DNA of 64,000 nucleotides, taken from contig CH000599.1 in assembly GCA_000149265.1 (NCBI GenBank), positions 29,519 through 93,518 on the forward strand, written 5' to 3'. Each line of letters starts with the position of its first letter. Position 1 is the stretch's first letter. The DNA is from Ciona savignyi. Its lineage: Eukaryota > Chordata > Ascidiacea > Phlebobranchia > Cionidae. Positions 46,351-60,552 of the stretch are shown here, in pieces. A program made the position numbers and the translations under genes. Below the pieces are notes generated by a model. The model saw nothing but the letters and a program-made list of their open reading frames with translations. It made no database searches and was not told where the DNA came from.

Positions 46351-47342
46351 CACTTAATACAACTCTTTTGTTTTTATTTTATATCGAGGTTAGTTTCGAT
46401 TATAACTGTTGTATAAGAGTCGCATTTGATACAATACAATCGTTTGTTAATTTCCAAGATATTATTTGATAATATCTTCTCCACGGTAAATGCATTAGAA
46501 TGTTTGAACTTTAAAATAAATCAAAGATATCAAGTTAATGGGGTTTGAAATTGATACATTGTTTCAACCATAAACACCATTCTCTTCAATTGTTACGTTT
46601 GACTGGTAATGGAAGACACGTTTCTGACGTCACAAAGTCATTGTCATGGAATTTTGTTTTCCCGCCAAATATTAAACCAACAGACGCGAGTACTTTCGTT
46701 GGGGAAATAAATCGAAGTTTAAATCATCAACTTTGACATATATAAGCCTGTTATAGGTGGCATGCAAAGTCTATTTAAACGTCGCTAAATTTCTTTTTAA
46801 TCCACGTCGTCCATTTGACCAGTTACCAGCATATTTATTCCCAGCATATCTGGCTGGTAAGTTTAAATTATTGGCGACAACTGAAATGTGTTACAACTTA
46901 AAGAAATCCATCATAAAATGAAACATTCAAGATATTTTGTTTAAATAGAAACGAAGACATGGTTTGTACACAAGATACCGACATTCCTACACACCAAGTT
47001 ATATCATCAACGCAAGTATTTCCTTCCCGGGTTCGAATCCATGGATATAGATTCGTATTTTGGATATCTACTCTTCGCATACTTTATAAAATCTTGGGTT
47101 GGGTGTTAATTTCCTTCCAAATGTCGATTCAACCGGTTTCACCCTGGTTCTATGTGTTGTGCACACGACACGTGTCAACTACTTTGGATGAGGTTGACAC
47201 GGATGACGTGGTTGACACGGATGACGTATATCTCGATGACGTACACCTGCTGGAAGTTCAAGTTGTTGATTTAATGGGCGGAGTGTGTGGAAGACAATAG
47301 TCATTGTTTCGTATCAATTTGGTATTATCCACCGGTCAGTTA

Positions 47343-47354
47343 TGCGCATGCGCG
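47343..47354. promoter_or_regulatory. NRF1-type palindrome (unit 5)
   Basis: TGCGCATGCGCG, in the same context as in the other units. Confidence 0.5.
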
Positions 47355-48037
47355 TCAACCTGTCAATCAAATTATCGGTTGCCTCGCATTGAAGTCCAAA
47401 TAATTGTTTTGACAAATGACCCACAGGTGTTCGCTGATGTATAAGTGCTCAGTGTTTTAGTGGTTTACAACTGGAGTCCAATCAACCTTATATTCGCGGT
47501 GTAAAGTGTGAAACGAGGTGATATGTCTTGACAGGCGACGCCAGGTGCAATAGCAGGGAAATAGCGACGACGACGCAACACGTGATTTAAACTCTTTGAA
47601 ATGTGCGCCGGTAGCAAAACATGCGTCGGAAATCAAATAAAGCGATTACCTTGCGACGCGCGACTTCATTGTTACGTACACAATGACGAAAGTGATAAAA
47701 TAGAAGCGCAACTAATCGGTATATTGCGCACAACAGTACTGCGCAGCCACATTCGAAGGTACACAGACGAATCAATACACCCTTGTAGTTTTGTTAATAG
47801 TGTCACACACACACAATCCACTTTACTTTGGCCCAATATACAAGTTGCTGATATATTACAACAAGTAACCAGAATATCGATGGATAATATTAAGTATCTT
47901 TATAAAAAGGGTTATTTTTGAGGATAATAAAGCAAATTATTATTTTAAAATTTTTGGTTGTATTTTGCCGCTTATTCTGTATTCTTTTTTCAATTTGATA
48001 TTTTGAAAAACTTCACATTTGGTCAGAGCACAAGTTA

Positions 48038-48095
48038 TGACGAAGCAAGTTATGACAAAGCAAGTTATGACGAAGCAAGTTATGACGAAATATCG
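48038..48095. repeat. 15-bp tandem repeat (unit 5, 3 full copies)
   Basis: Copies in the order seen in unit 3, including the central tgacaaag variant. Confidence 0.9.
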
Positions 48096-48990
48096 AGGAA
48101 CAAATTGAAATATTGTTTCGTTGTTCCATTCTATACCCAGGGTATGGGAAGAGCTATCTGGCTATTTAACAGAGGAAACCCGATTCGAATCCACTCGAGT
48201 TAACGATTGTTTTGATATTTTTAACCTTGTAATAAAATAAATATATAAATAAGCTACTTAGCTGAGTTTAGAACTCATGCTTTCGTAGCAAACAGTTTTT
48301 AAATCGATCGCGTTAACCATACGGCCACACGACCGTGCTAGTCGTTTTCGTTTTATAGAGAAACCACTACGAGCTCAAGAGCGACATGATGCGGTGGAAT
48401 CGGGAGAGATAGCACACAAGTGCTGTGAAATTGGGATAAAGCAGGATATTCATGTTTATCCCCGTGAATGGGAAAACCAAGGGGATTATCACACGGGCAA
48501 TCGTCAGATCACCTAGCGCCCACCGTCGGGTTACCGAAGCTATTGCAGTGTGTTGTATATGATAGACACGTTCCTTCAATTTGGTAGAACCCATTAATCC
48601 AATGGGTTATTTTGTCCAAGGACACAACCGAGAGGAAAGCAGCCGGATTCGATCCACTACGATACATGGATTCCCGTGTTAAACCCCAACCGAACCTACC
48701 ATTTGTTCCAACAATGTTTCCAACCTTTAAACAAAGCAGGACTAGATGGAAAAAGGATTATTACCGATTTGACGTCACACTCGTCACCTGAAGGACGATG
48801 CGTCCGTACAGAATGAATAAAAACAAACCAAACACTGCGAACCCTTTGACAAACAGTCTGTAAGTTATTGTGTTTGTAAGTTGCTAATGCGGGGATATGT
48901 CGACAAAATCAAATGTCCCTGTCTCACACAGTGAACTACAACACCGACTTTGCGCATGCAGCAAGTTATCCGACGATTATCCTACGTAGA

Positions 48991-49053
48991 GCCCAACATG
49001 GGAATTACCCCAACATGGGTATTACCCCAACATGGGGATTACCCCAACATGGG
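48991..49053. repeat. 17-bp tandem repeat (unit 5, 4 copies)
   Basis: Four copies of the caacatggg-type unit. One fewer than unit 3, although the surroundings are nearly identical. Confidence 0.88.
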
Positions 49054-49411
49054 AATGATGCTCCACCAAACCTTCAGTCCAGTAGTAATATGTCCGATTC
49101 GAATGAAACATCAAGGTATTCAGAATCATTTTTATTCATTTATTTTTATCGGTCGAAGTCTCGAACCCTAGTTGGATTCGCCCCAAAGTTTTTAAATGGA
49201 TTTGTTTGGTATTTGTATCGGTGGCGTTAACCACTCGGCCACACGATCGTGCATTCATATATAGATGGAAGATTGAAGGCGATAAATCGGTCACATATAC
49301 CCTCGTGCCCGCTGTCGGGTTACACGTGTTAATATTGCGGAGACGTTTTAGTTCCAATTAAATTTAATCAGCCGCTGCAACATAATTTAGAATGTCTACG
49401 GTGAAAATCAA

Positions 49412-50743
49412 TTATTTTATTTCGTTCACAAATTCTTTATTTTTCCAACCAAAATGAACACCGGACTCAATAGCGCAACCTGACGGCGGAGAAAATGTGT
49501 CAAAAATACAATCGTCAACAATGTTGGGATATATGGAGTGCGACATCGTGTGGAGGGAAAACTGGGGAGGGGGTTGGGTGGATGGTGGGGCGTCGGTGGG
49601 TTTGGGGGTGGAGGTCCGGGGAATCCCCATGGGTGAATCAGGGGACGATTTTGGGGGAATCACCTTCGGGAAGGCATCGAGCATTCGTGGGGTGGATGCG
49701 CGGTCGAAGTCGTTTCGCGATCGCTTTGCGTTCGGGGGGTCAACTGGGTTCAAACTTCGTTTCTTACTTCGCTGGGTGGATGTCGGGGAGTCGGATTCTT
49801 CTCGAAGCTTCGATTCCTTCGGGGAAAATCTCCCGCTGATGATATTCTCGATCGAGAAGTTGATTTTCGATTTCGGCGAATTTTCCGGGGGTGAAGTGTG
49901 ATTTTCTTCGTCGCTAGATGGCGACACGGAGGAGGATCTCTCGATTTCCTTCGAGTCGGTTGGGTGGGGTTGGTGTGGGGTGAACGGGGGAATCCCGGGA
50001 ACCGAGGTAAACATCGAATATTTGACGTCACTTCCAGGGTTCATGACGTCACCAGCCGCCATTTTGTTCATCGCGTTCCGGAAACCAGTCATTGCAGACC
50101 GGAAGTACGCGACCGCGGCCGCCGTCATTTCCGGGTTCTGGAAAACCGGGAAGTTTGGAAGGAAGTGGGGGTTGACTGGGTGACCCACCACCCCTGGTTT
50201 CATTGGGGGGTATCTCGGAGTGGGGAAAGTACCGAAACGGGGTTGGTGTGAGAGAAACTGCTGGTGCGCTTGGTAGATTCGGTTTCTCTCAATTTGTGTT
50301 TCGCCGATGATGTTAAGTCCGATCTCCTTCCCATAATTATGACTCATATGTTGGTAGTGTGACATCATAGAAGGGGAGACGCCATCTTGGATCCCAGATT
50401 GATGGAAGTCGGTCTTGAATCTCTTGCGTCGTCGGAGGAAACTCCCGTTCTCGAACATTTCCCCGCAGGTCGGATGAAGCCCCCACAGACTCCCCTTGCC
50501 CGGCTGGTCGCCTCTTCGCGGGATCTTCACGAAACAATCGTTGAATGAGAGGTTGTGACGTAATGAGTTCTGCCATCGCTGCGTGTTAGCGCGGTAGAAT
50601 GGGAACCTGTCCATGATGTAGCGGTATATCTCCGAGAGACTCATCATTTTGTTCGGGGAGGATTGGATTGCCATGGCTGTGAGAGCGATGTAGGAATATG
50701 GAGGTTTCTGGTCTCCGTATGAGTCTCTTCCTGGCCGCGGCAT
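49412..50743 (-). CDS. FOXB: FoxB-type forkhead transcription factor, copy 5 (443 aa, complete)
   Basis: The reference copy of the array. Layout: a short N-terminus (the only copy with Asp at residue 11), forkhead domain 13-110 with recognition helix [15 protein letters not shown], and a His/Pro-rich middle (about 125-265). A Ser-rich acidic stretch follows ([12 protein letters not shown], 270-281), then the eh1-like motif FSIENII (296-302), a bipartite basic cluster (about 325-343), a Pro/Ser/Thr-rich region and a tail ending FVNEIK. FoxB proteins act in neural and ectodermal patterning in chordates, and the eh1-like motif suggests repression through Groucho/TLE. The last codons contain AATAAA twice on the mRNA strand, one overlapping the TAA. 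A candidate TATA box is 881 bp upstream. Confidence 0.93.
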   Translation of the reverse strand: MPRPGRDSYGDQKPPYSYIALTAMAIQSSPNKMMSLSEIYRYIMDRFPFYRANTQRWQNSLRHNLSFNDCFVKIPRRGDQPGKGSLWGLHPTCGEMFENGSFLRRRKRFKTDFHQSGIQDGVSPSMMSHYQHMSHNYGKEIGLNIIGETQIERNRIYQAHQQFLSHQPRFGTFPTPRYPPMKPGVVGHPVNPHFLPNFPVFQNPEMTAAAVAYFRSAMTGFRNAMNKMAAGDVMNPGSDVKYSMFTSVPGIPPFTPHQPHPTDSKEIERSSSVSPSSDEENHTSPPENSPKSKINFSIENIISGRFSPKESKLREESDSPTSTQRSKKRSLNPVDPPNAKRSRNDFDRASTPRMLDAFPKVIPPKSSPDSPMGIPRTSTPKPTDAPPSTQPPPQFSLHTMSHSIYPNIVDDCIFDTFSPPSGCAIESGVHFGWKNKEFVNEIK

Positions 50744-51623
50744 CTTCGGGAACGATTCTTACAAGTTTTCACAACAAAATTAAGTCAATTTCTGTGAAGG
50801 CAAAATAATTGTTAGAAAATCGGTTTGTTGCTGCGTTTTATAATCTTTAAAATGGACGATATAGGTAGGCTGGTAGAGAAATGTACAAACGAAAACTAAA
50901 TTTAGATATCAAAGTTTAAGTTTTATTATAATTAAAGGTAATAAACATATATGGAAAAGTTTTGAGTCAAAATTAATATGTCTGATTAAAAATAAATCAC
51001 TAAACTGTTTTATTTCTGAAATTTTCAAGCTAAGACATTTCTGACTGATTTCACTTTCAAAATGGCGACCCATTGTTGAAACGGCCAAAGACAAAACTTT
51101 AACATTTCCAACTTTCAACAATTAGTTTTCAATCCAGCAATTAATAGTTCGGCTTTCCCACGCCATATTGCTTTGATCATCTATTTCCCCATTCATAAAT
51201 ACTCGCCACCTTTTATAGAATAGAACTGGTGATTTCGAATGAATGAAAAAGAAATCTGTCTCGAGTCTCGATGAAAGAATCTTTCAACTTGGGTGATTAC
51301 TTTAACATATTTGATCAAATTGTTTGTAAATATTCAACTTAATAACCTGGAACTTTCCTAATAAAATGAACTCCGTCGCAAAGTCATTGCTTAACCATGT
51401 TCACCAACTGCGTCTAAAGATGAATTTCTTCCCATTCATACAAGATTCGCTGACCGATAAAACAATTATTTTTTCAAAACCCCATTAAACATCTAAAAAT
51501 AGATTTCTTTGATGGCGCATTTATCCAGGTTTTGCTGACCGAAAAGCAAATTATACTTTCCGTTTCGAATCCGACTTCTATTCGAGCAACCAACCAAGTG
51601 ATATTCAGCACGTGCGAACAACG

Positions 51624-51631
51624 CTTATATA
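51624..51631 (-). promoter_or_regulatory. Candidate FoxB TATA box, copy 5
   Basis: TATATAAG lies on the minus strand, 881 bp from the ATG. Confidence 0.45.
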
Positions 51632-53979
51632 CTCGCGCCTTTTTTCTTTTTTCCTCACCCCGATGATGACGTAGGGAGGCCAAAGCAAAGGTTTGCGTCA
51701 GCCCAGCTGGTAGAAATCAACGAAACATTGATTTTTGCGCGAAAACGACAAGTTTCTATTGTTTAATGACGTATGTATGACGTTGTTTGATAAATAGGCA
51801 TGTTGTAAAGCATGTGTTTTGTTTGATTATTGCGTCACAACCAAAGATTTGAGGTTTGGCTGCGACGACCAATGATACCGAAAGTAATTCAATGATTGGA
51901 TTTAAGATGAGTTTTAACGACTGTCGTTTTGCCGATTTTTCCCGCTTTCTAATTTTTCATCGAAGGTCCTGCTTCGTGTTTTCATCGTGGAAACAAAAAA
52001 ATGGAAAATTCTCTTCATTCTTCGATCCAGAACATCTTTACTTGAGAATTTATATGTAAATTGAATTAATTAAAAATAGGTTTAAAACCGTGTTTGTAGC
52101 ATCTGGCAAAATGTTCTGTTTAACCAATTATTCGGAATTTACGATTTTATTTTAGTTCGAATTATTTAAAAAGTATACTGCATAAACTTTCTATTATTTA
52201 ATCGCAGAATTTTTATAAAAAAAACAAAACTTTTTTATTTGTGTAATGTAATTAGCTTATGAAAATAAATAATTGATATCTTTTTAGTTGGTTTAAGAAT
52301 AAATATATATTTTTTTTATTTTAATTTTATAATTTATTTATAAATCAAGCAAAAAATTGTTTTTTTAAAAAAACTTTATTTTCTAGAAATATTTTACATT
52401 GCTGACCAATCAAGCATGACAAATCACGTGACCTTTGTACGTCATCGCTTGATTAATTGGACAAATAAAGTGAAATTTCAATTAAAACAGAATCAGTTTC
52501 GTCGAGAACAGCTGCGCTTTCCCTCTGTTGGTTGTTTATGACGTCACAATGCATTTACGCGCTTCAGGTTTGTTTGGTTATTACGTCACAATTGACCTCG
52601 CGCGACGCTATTGTTAGCAGGTGTAGCAATTAGAAATAAATTTAGTTTAATTGAAGAATTAATGAGTTAGTATTTAACCAGGCACACGTGGTTGGGCATT
52701 ATGGAGGGTTCGGTTTACTACGGGGATTCGTGAAATGTTTGTTTTTATGGAAATTTCGATTAAAAGTTACTTAATAAAATCTTCTAAATTATTAAACATT
52801 TTTAACGTTGCAAATTTAAATTAAATTTGCAAATTTTTATTTCGTGGTAATTTATGAACAAATAGTGTTAAATATTTGTTTATATTAAAATTTCTACAAA
52901 ACTTTATAAAAACCTTAATAGTCTAAAATTATACTTGGATTATTGCCAAATAAAATATCGGATTATTTAAACAAAATATTTGTTTAAGAGAAACCTGTTT
53001 ACTTTAAATTCTTTGCAGCAAAAGTATTAAAACTTCGATCCAAAAAGATTATTTCATAAATCCACATTGAAACAAATCGTCGGGTTTTTACATTTCCTAA
53101 TTACAGGGGGTGAACCATCTTATCAGTGAAATTGATTTATTTTCTTAAAGTCACGAAAAGTCAAGTGTGTAATGTGTTCTTTCCTAACCAGCTTCATATT
53201 TAACTCGAATGTCTCATTGAATTAAGTTGAAAGATCTCCCAGTAATTGGCAATTTCTCGCTTATTTGCCTCCATTGATTGCGCGTTGGTTCTTCGCGTCG
53301 CGTTTTCGATCGTCGCGGATGATCCACCATTGTGGGGGGTGTCCCTCAGATATTCATCCGCGCGAAGAGACTTCAATAATTACACGGTTATGAGAAAATC
53401 CAATATTTCCGACCAAAACACATATTCGCCAACCACAACTCAATATAATCACAAACACACAATAGATGACGTGTCCACACGGGAATCGGGGATGGGAACG
53501 ACCGCTAAATCAACATTCCATCCATGGGAACCGCACAATCCGGTTTTAATTAATTGAAAGAAAACCAGGCGACAAACAGACGAGACTAAACCCTGCGGAA
53601 GGCGGCAAACCAGCATTTGTATGGGGATGTGGGATAATGTAGATTTAGCCTTAATTTGCAAACTATCTATTCGTATAGATGGGAAGGGTTAATGTGGCGG
53701 TTAATTTTATCGACAGTTTAAGTTGTCAACAAAGTTTTAGTTCTTCCGGGATTAGAAGTATCGCTTTAGGGGAAACACCGCATAAATTTGTGCATAAAAC
53801 AGTTCACAAGAAGGGATAACATTAATCAATGACCTTTATAAGTGCGCCATGTAACCTTTAAGCCACATCGCCCAAGCGAATACAACATACACCACCAAAT
53901 AACTCACGTGGCAACCTGGACATGAAACCGGGGAAGCCCCTATTATTCAAATTCCATGTTTCGAAAACGGAGGGGGGAT

Positions 53980-54080
53980 TTGTGACGTCATGCTTGATAT
54001 TTATGACGTATTATTTGATATGTGGACGCGTAACTTGATATATGTGACGTAATACTTGATATATGTGACGCAACATACAG
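53980..54080. repeat. CRE-like repeat, unit 5 (5 copies)
   Basis: The same five cores in the same order as unit 1. Confidence 0.72.
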
Positions 54081-55978
54081 TATTGTTGTTATTCAAAACA
54101 GGTTTAAAGCAACAATTGATTATTTTCTAGAATTTAAATATTTGGCCGAAACCACGAATTCATCGATTTACTACGCACTGAAATACGTCACAGTAGAGTT
54201 TATTACGACATATTGAACCTCCGCAAAGCACAATGTTGAATAACAAGAGGAATCAACGTTTGTTCGAAGAAACGAAAGCATCGGTTGGAGCGTTGCGATT
54301 CTTGTTGCTTTGACGTATTTGCGATATATGGGGCAGGTGGTGCGCTTATCAAGGTTTATCAAAGTAAGTATGGATTTTGTAGTTTAACTATAGATCGGTT
54401 AGAGGCGCGCTTATCAAGGTTGAGTTGCGTACAATCAACCAACATGATAAGAATATGTCCGATCATCAAACAATTAATGTCATTCGGCGGCTTGCGGTTG
54501 CGCATATCCCGTTTGGTTGTTTACAATCATTCAAGCAGTAGTTTCGCTAAATATCAACATCTGTTGTTTATATTCAACGGATATTTATGTTGCTCTCTAC
54601 ATTGCGACACCTGGCCCGACCGATCGCGATCAAAATGGCGGCGATGGAGGCATCGTATTCCCGCGGTGACCTCTCTCTCGTCCCCTTCTCGCTTAGATCG
54701 ATCAAAGGGTCTCCGAGGTGTGAATGGCGGAACGACTGCTATTGTAAACAGAGGTAAACAAAGTCGCGTTTGTTTTATTGCCGCGTTTAATGTTCTATTG
54801 TGTTGGTACTTGGCTATGTGCACAGGTGTTCATGCCGGCCATCTAAACCACAGACGACGCAGTTAAAACGCAACAATTGCGTTATGACTAGCAGCGATGC
54901 CATATTTGCACGGGAGGTAAGATAACGATACCACTTATTCATACGCAGATGCGCAAAACATGCATAACCCGGTTATAACGGGCAAATAAAACAATATTGG
55001 TAATTAAGCAATTTATCCATCTGTTTCATATTAATTAAATTTCTGCCATATTCTTAAGCGCAAATAATTCTTTAAGAAAACCCTCTATCTTTTTTAAATT
55101 TAACAAATCACTATTTTTGTTTTAAAATTTTAAAATTTTTATTTTTCACCCCAAAAATCGATCACACGTGACTTCACATTGGAATTGGCGATTTCATTGC
55201 AATTAAATACAAATATGGAGATCATATATAATCCCCATATAATCCGTCCCTTTAATAAATGACACCTCATGCATGTGAGTAATGCGGGCTGCTAAACCCC
55301 CCCAAACACATGGTGGACTTAAATAATGATCATTAGAACGCGGATAATACGTATCATCCTTATGCTTATCGCGTATAATGCCTCCCAAGTATTATGCCGC
55401 CCCTGGTTGCAGCCATTCGGCGCCACATTAAAACTGCTTGGTGATAATTTTAACGATTTAAGTAGAAAAAATGCTGTCGTTAAGTTTAGTTAAGCAAGTG
55501 TCTTACTTATATCTTCACAACATCTATTTTATAATTTTAGCTTTATATATTTACAACATCTATATTGTAGTTTCATGCACACAATATTCGGGACTTGCGG
55601 TTCGTGTGCAATTTGCCATCAACATAGGTTTGGTAATGAACCCATCATGGGTTCGAAACTTGGCTCAATCAACTCTCCCAAATCCCCCCAAAATTAATTT
55701 ATTTCGTTGAAACGTTCCCAGTACATCATGTCTAACTGGACGCTACAATTCATTCATAACCAGGTGGAGAAATATATTTTCTGACAATTTATTCTTCGAG
55801 GTCCAAATGTCGACGATTAATCGCGTTGATTGTGGAATAGCAATGTGTGTTGTGACGTCATACGCACACATATCTATAATGAATTCGAAACTGCCACGTC
55901 ATAAACCTGATTATTCGCGAACAATGGCGTAAAGCACACGCGATAGCTACTTCGATCGCGAATTATATCGATGCTTGT

Positions 55979-55994
55979 ATTATGACGTCATAAT
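55979..55994. promoter_or_regulatory. 16-bp CRE palindrome (unit 5)
   Basis: Identical palindrome. The micro-ORF downstream starts at 56037 and stays open to 56240 (about 67 aa). Confidence 0.55.
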
Positions 55995-58448
55995 GATAAT
56001 AACATTGTTCCATTGTCTATATTTGATTTCTCGAATATGGATCTCGAATTGCAATCTATCAAAATGAAACCATTATCACGTCATATTGTAAAGTGCATTG
56101 TTAATCCCGAGTTTTCAGGGAATTCCCCCGATGACGTATCGGCCGCTTTGAAGGTTTCATCAGGTCACGTGACACATGCCACCAGTATATTATATATACG
56201 TACATTAAACCGAAGTATAATTAAATCTATTTATTATTAACTATGGGTTCGAAACTTAGCTCCGTAAATAAAGATTTAAGCAACAGTTTCTATCAAGAAC
56301 CTATAATGAACTCGTTACCAAGTCAGCTTTGTATATAACTTGGTGTATGTATCGGTGGCGTTAACCATTTGTCACGTGACCGAGGCAATCGCGTTTCACA
56401 GGATTCTTGAACTCAGCTTGAAACAACTCTATTTACGCAAGTTGTAAAACTCACAAATACCAATGCTTTATTTGTTTACAGCCCTATATTTACAACTTGC
56501 AAAGGTTCAATCGAGGTGAGAATAAATTAACGGTCGTGTTTGTAATTGAATCGATTTGTAAACGATTAATTCCGATTCTAAATGTGCAATAAAACAACAC
56601 ATTATAACACAGCAACTTTCTTTAATTGATTTCGTTTTGTTACATTTTAAGAGGCAACCCCATCAAATAATAAATTATCTTTTAGTAAGTTCACAAGCAA
56701 ATAAATACAGCTGTAAGTGGTTTAAACTGATCAAACAATATTAAATTAAAAAATGATAAAAAGTAACACACAATTTTTTATAATAAAACTTCATTTCTAA
56801 GTTAAGTTTCAAATAAGTTTTTAAATAAATATAACACAAATGTAAGAAGTTCAAACCGAGCAAACGTTCAAAAACTAATAAAAAATAACAGACAATTCCA
56901 CATGAAAAACTTTGGTTTAATCCTGTAATTTAGTGGCAGCAAAATCAACTAATCCGACGAATCGAATTAACAACAACCAATTTTACTCAATAGGTGTGAA
57001 AAGTATTTAAAACCCGTGAAATTTCACGTAAAACAAATCACGGAAGTGAAATTTAGCGGAAAATCGCAGATTATTTGACGTAAACGATAAAATAAACAGT
57101 GGTTTGATGAATTGTTTTAAAGGACAAAAGAAACTAATTATCGGTCAAACTTAACGAAATTCTAAATGTTTGAATCGTTTTCTTTTATTTCCTATTTGAC
57201 TTTCACAAGTTTATGTAGTTCATCCAAATCGGTTTGGGTCCGATAGCTCCATCGATAGAGTGTCGGACTATCAACCGAATGGGTCTGGCATCGAAACAAG
57301 CAGGCAGCCTTTGTCTATAAGATAAACAAAGTTCTTAATTTGCGTCGCCTGAACCCAACGGAATAATGAATTCTAATGAATTGAAGAAACGTGTGAATCA
57401 TACACAACACATGGTAATAGCTCCGGTAACCCGACAGTGGGCGCGAGGTGATCTGATGATTGACCCTACGTCCCTACCATACAACTCTTAAGTTTATTTA
57501 TGTTATATCGAGGTTAGTTTCGATTATACCTGCTGTATAAGAGTCGCATTTGATACAATACAATCGTGTGTTGTAATTTCCAAGATATTATTTGATAATA
57601 AATTCTCCACGGTAAATGCATTAGAATGTTTGAACTTCAAAATAAACCAAAGATATCAAGTTAATGGGGTTTGAAATTGATACATTGTTTCAACCATAAA
57701 CACCATTCTCTTCAATTGTTACGTCTGACTGGTAATGGAAGACACGTTTCTTACGTCACAAAGTCATTGTAAAGGAATTTTGTTTTCCCGCCAAATATTA
57801 AACTACTTTATTTATGGAAATATATGTTTAATTAACCTTTTTGACGTTTATTACCCGTGGAAGTTGGCATGCAAAGTCTATTTAATCTTCGTTAAAATAT
57901 CTTTAATCCACGTCGTCCATTTGACCAGTTACCAGCATATTTATTCCCAGCATATCTGGCTGGTAAGTTTAAATCATTGGCGACAGCTGAAACTTGTTAC
58001 AACTTAAAGAAATCCAACATAAAATGAAACATTCAAGATATTTTGTTAAAATTGAAACGAAGACATGGTTTGTACACAAGATACCGACATTCCTACACAC
58101 CCAGTTATATCATCAACGCAAGTATTTCCTTCCCGGGTTCGAATCCATGGATATAGATTCGTATTTTGGATATCCACTCTTCGCATACTTTATACAATCT
58201 TGGGTTGGGTGTTAATTTCCTTCCAAATGTCGATTCAACCGGTTTCACCCTGCTTCTATGTGTTGTGCACACGACATGTGTCAACTGCTTTGGATGAGGT
58301 TGCCACGGGTGACGTGGTTGACACGGATGACGTATATCTCGATGACGTACACCTGCTGGAAGTTCAAGTTGTTGATTTAATGGGCGGAGTGTGTAGAAGA
58401 CAATAGTCATTGTTTCGTATCAATTTGGTATTATCCACCGGTCAGTTA

Positions 58449-58460
58449 TGCGCATGCGCG
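58449..58460. promoter_or_regulatory. NRF1-type palindrome (unit 6)
   Basis: TGCGCATGCGCG, preserved even in the truncated unit. Confidence 0.5.
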
Positions 58461-60552
58461 TCAAACTGTCAATCAAATCATCGGTTGCCTCGCATTGAAG
58501 TCCAAATAATTGTTTTGACAAATGACCCACAGGTGTTCGCTGATGTATAAGTGCTCAGTGTTTTAGTGGTTTACAACTGCAGTCCAATCAATCTTATATT
58601 CGCGGTGTAAAGTGTGAAACGAGGTGATATGTCTTGACAGGCGACGCCAGGTGCAATAGCAGGGAAATAGCGACGACGACGCAACACGTGATTTAAACTC
58701 TTTGAAATGTGCGCCGGTAGCAAAACATGCGTCGGAAATCAAATAAAGCGATTACCTTGCGACGCGCGACTTCATTGTTACGTACACAATGACGAAAGTG
58801 ATAAAATAGAAGCGCAACTAATCGGTATATTGCGCACAACAGTACTGCGCAGCCACATTCGAAGGTACACAGGCGAATCAAATACACGCTTGTAGTTTTG
58901 TTAATAGTGTCACACACACAATCCACTTTTCTTCGGCCCAATATACAAGTTGCTGATATATTACAACAAGTTACTAGAATGTTAATGGATAATAATTAGT
59001 TAGCTTATTAAAAAGGGTTATTTTAGGAAAACGGCAAAAAACAAATTAATATTATAACATGATCACATTTAGTTGTATTTTGCCGCTAATTCTAAATCCA
59101 TATTTAACTTTTTTGACTTTTAACTTCATTTTTGAAAAACTTCACATTTGGTCAGAGCACCAAACAAGAAAATACTGAGAAGCGACAATAGATGAGACAA
59201 TTGCGCGATAGAGAAACTATACCAAGGGTACGAAAAATAGCTACCTGGCTATTTATCAGAGGAAAACGATTTGAATCCATTCGAGTTAACGATTGTTTTG
59301 ATAATTTTAAACCTGTAATAAAATAAATAATTAAGTAAGCTACTTGGCTGAGTTTAGAACCCATGATTTCGTACATAGAGAACGGTTTGATCTGTCACTT
59401 TAACCATTCGGCCATGCAATTGTACTCGAGTAGTTTATTTATTTATGTATTTTATTACCGGGGTTAGTTTCGAACCCATGATGGTCTCATCATCTAGATC
59501 GTTTTTAAACACCTTGGGTATATCGGTCGCGTTAACCATTCGGCCACACGTATTTTCGTTTGAATTTCATGGAGGGAACTACTCTTTGCTCAAGAGCGAC
59601 GTGGTGCGGTCGGATGGGGAGAGGGGCAGGTGCTGTTTGACCAGAATTTCAAAGTTTTATAAGAGTAGGATATTATATTCATGTTCGTCCATGTGAATGG
59701 AAAACAAAAAGGGTTAACACATGAGCAATCGTCGGATCACCTCGCGCCCACCGCCGGGTTACCGGAGCTATTGCAGTATGTTGTATATAATTTACACATT
59801 CCTTCAATTTGGTAGAACCCATTAATCCGCTGAGTTCAGGCAATGTCCGTAAAGTGCCTTGTCCAAGGACACAACCGTCTAGCTAGCTACCAGTTTTGAA
59901 TCTACAATCCTACTGAAAGATATCGCACTAACCCACCAAGCTATTCGTACAACCACGTGCCAGAGGCTGGCTTCGACGACACAACCAAACATCCAGCGAT
60001 CCGCACCTTCATCGGTGGATTGCCTGGTTAAACCACAGAGAAACCTCTCATTGGTTTCAACAATTAAACAAAGCAGTACTTGTTAGAAGAAAGGATTATA
60101 ACCGATTTGACGTAACGCATGATCCGTAACAATTGAATAAAAAATCAACGCACTGCGAATCCTTTGGCAATCGGTGCATGTGTGTGGGCAAAGATTTACC
60201 TCGCCACTGATGTACCATATACCGGGCAAACAAAGTTGCATCCACTCCATGTACGTAAAGGTATTTCGACAAATTTACACAACCGACTAGCTAGGGACCA
60301 GTCTCGGCCCAACAACTCTTCAGTTGCCTTCAGAATGCCGATACTTTGTAAAAGTTCATCAGCTTGGGACCAGTTTTTTATTCGACGACCATCCATCCAA
60401 CGCGGATGCCTCGCACATCAGTGGACCCTCGATCACTCCGGTTCAGTCTGGTTCGAATGAAACATCAAGATAATCATGGTGATTCCCCGGATTGGAATAT
60501 GGAAGAGTTAAATCCGGTAACCCTTTAATATCTTCGTGTCCGCTGTCGGGTT

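Larger units (their letters stand above)
45286..49411. other. Unit 5 left flank, no firm gene
   Basis: AT-rich DNA (45286-46100) is followed by a well-preserved SINE-like element (46122-46350) and the E2F-motif block. The B-box/TGACGT segment (46959-47300), the NRF1 palindrome (47343) and the 63-codon-ORF block (47601) come next. A SINE-rich region closely matching unit 3 follows (48000-49250): a 15-bp repeat (48038-48095), a reverse SINE body (48480-48645), a 17-bp repeat (48991-49053) and tRNA-like pieces (48262-48335, 49148-49250). Confidence 0.65.
45286..56397. repeat. Tandem array unit 5 (about 11,112 bp)
   Basis: The last complete unit, and the only one whose FoxB is both gap-free and canonical to the end. 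Confidence 0.93.
50744..56397. other. Unit 5 right flank: FoxB upstream region
   Basis: The candidate 5' UTR extends to about 51600. Conserved blocks are at 52395-52735 (B), 53150-53575 (C), 54440-54890 (D, with a 2-bp loss that breaks the 93-codon ORF), 55150-55430 (E) and 55825-56150 (CRE block). Positions 52740-53090 match unit 2 better than the others, and 53800-54080 match unit 1. The segment after the micro-ORF is shortened (56220-56240 joins straight to a SINE-like piece), which explains why this unit is the smallest. No further gene is supported. Confidence 0.6.

Noticed and set aside
49495-50251. Plus-strand ORFs antisense to FoxB
   Set aside because: Gly/Trp/Arg-rich shadows of the Pro-rich FoxB coding strand, with no domain of their own.
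54285-54866. 193-codon plus-strand ORF in unit 5
   Set aside because: It is created by a 2-bp loss that fuses two frames of the conserved block. The other four units do not have it.
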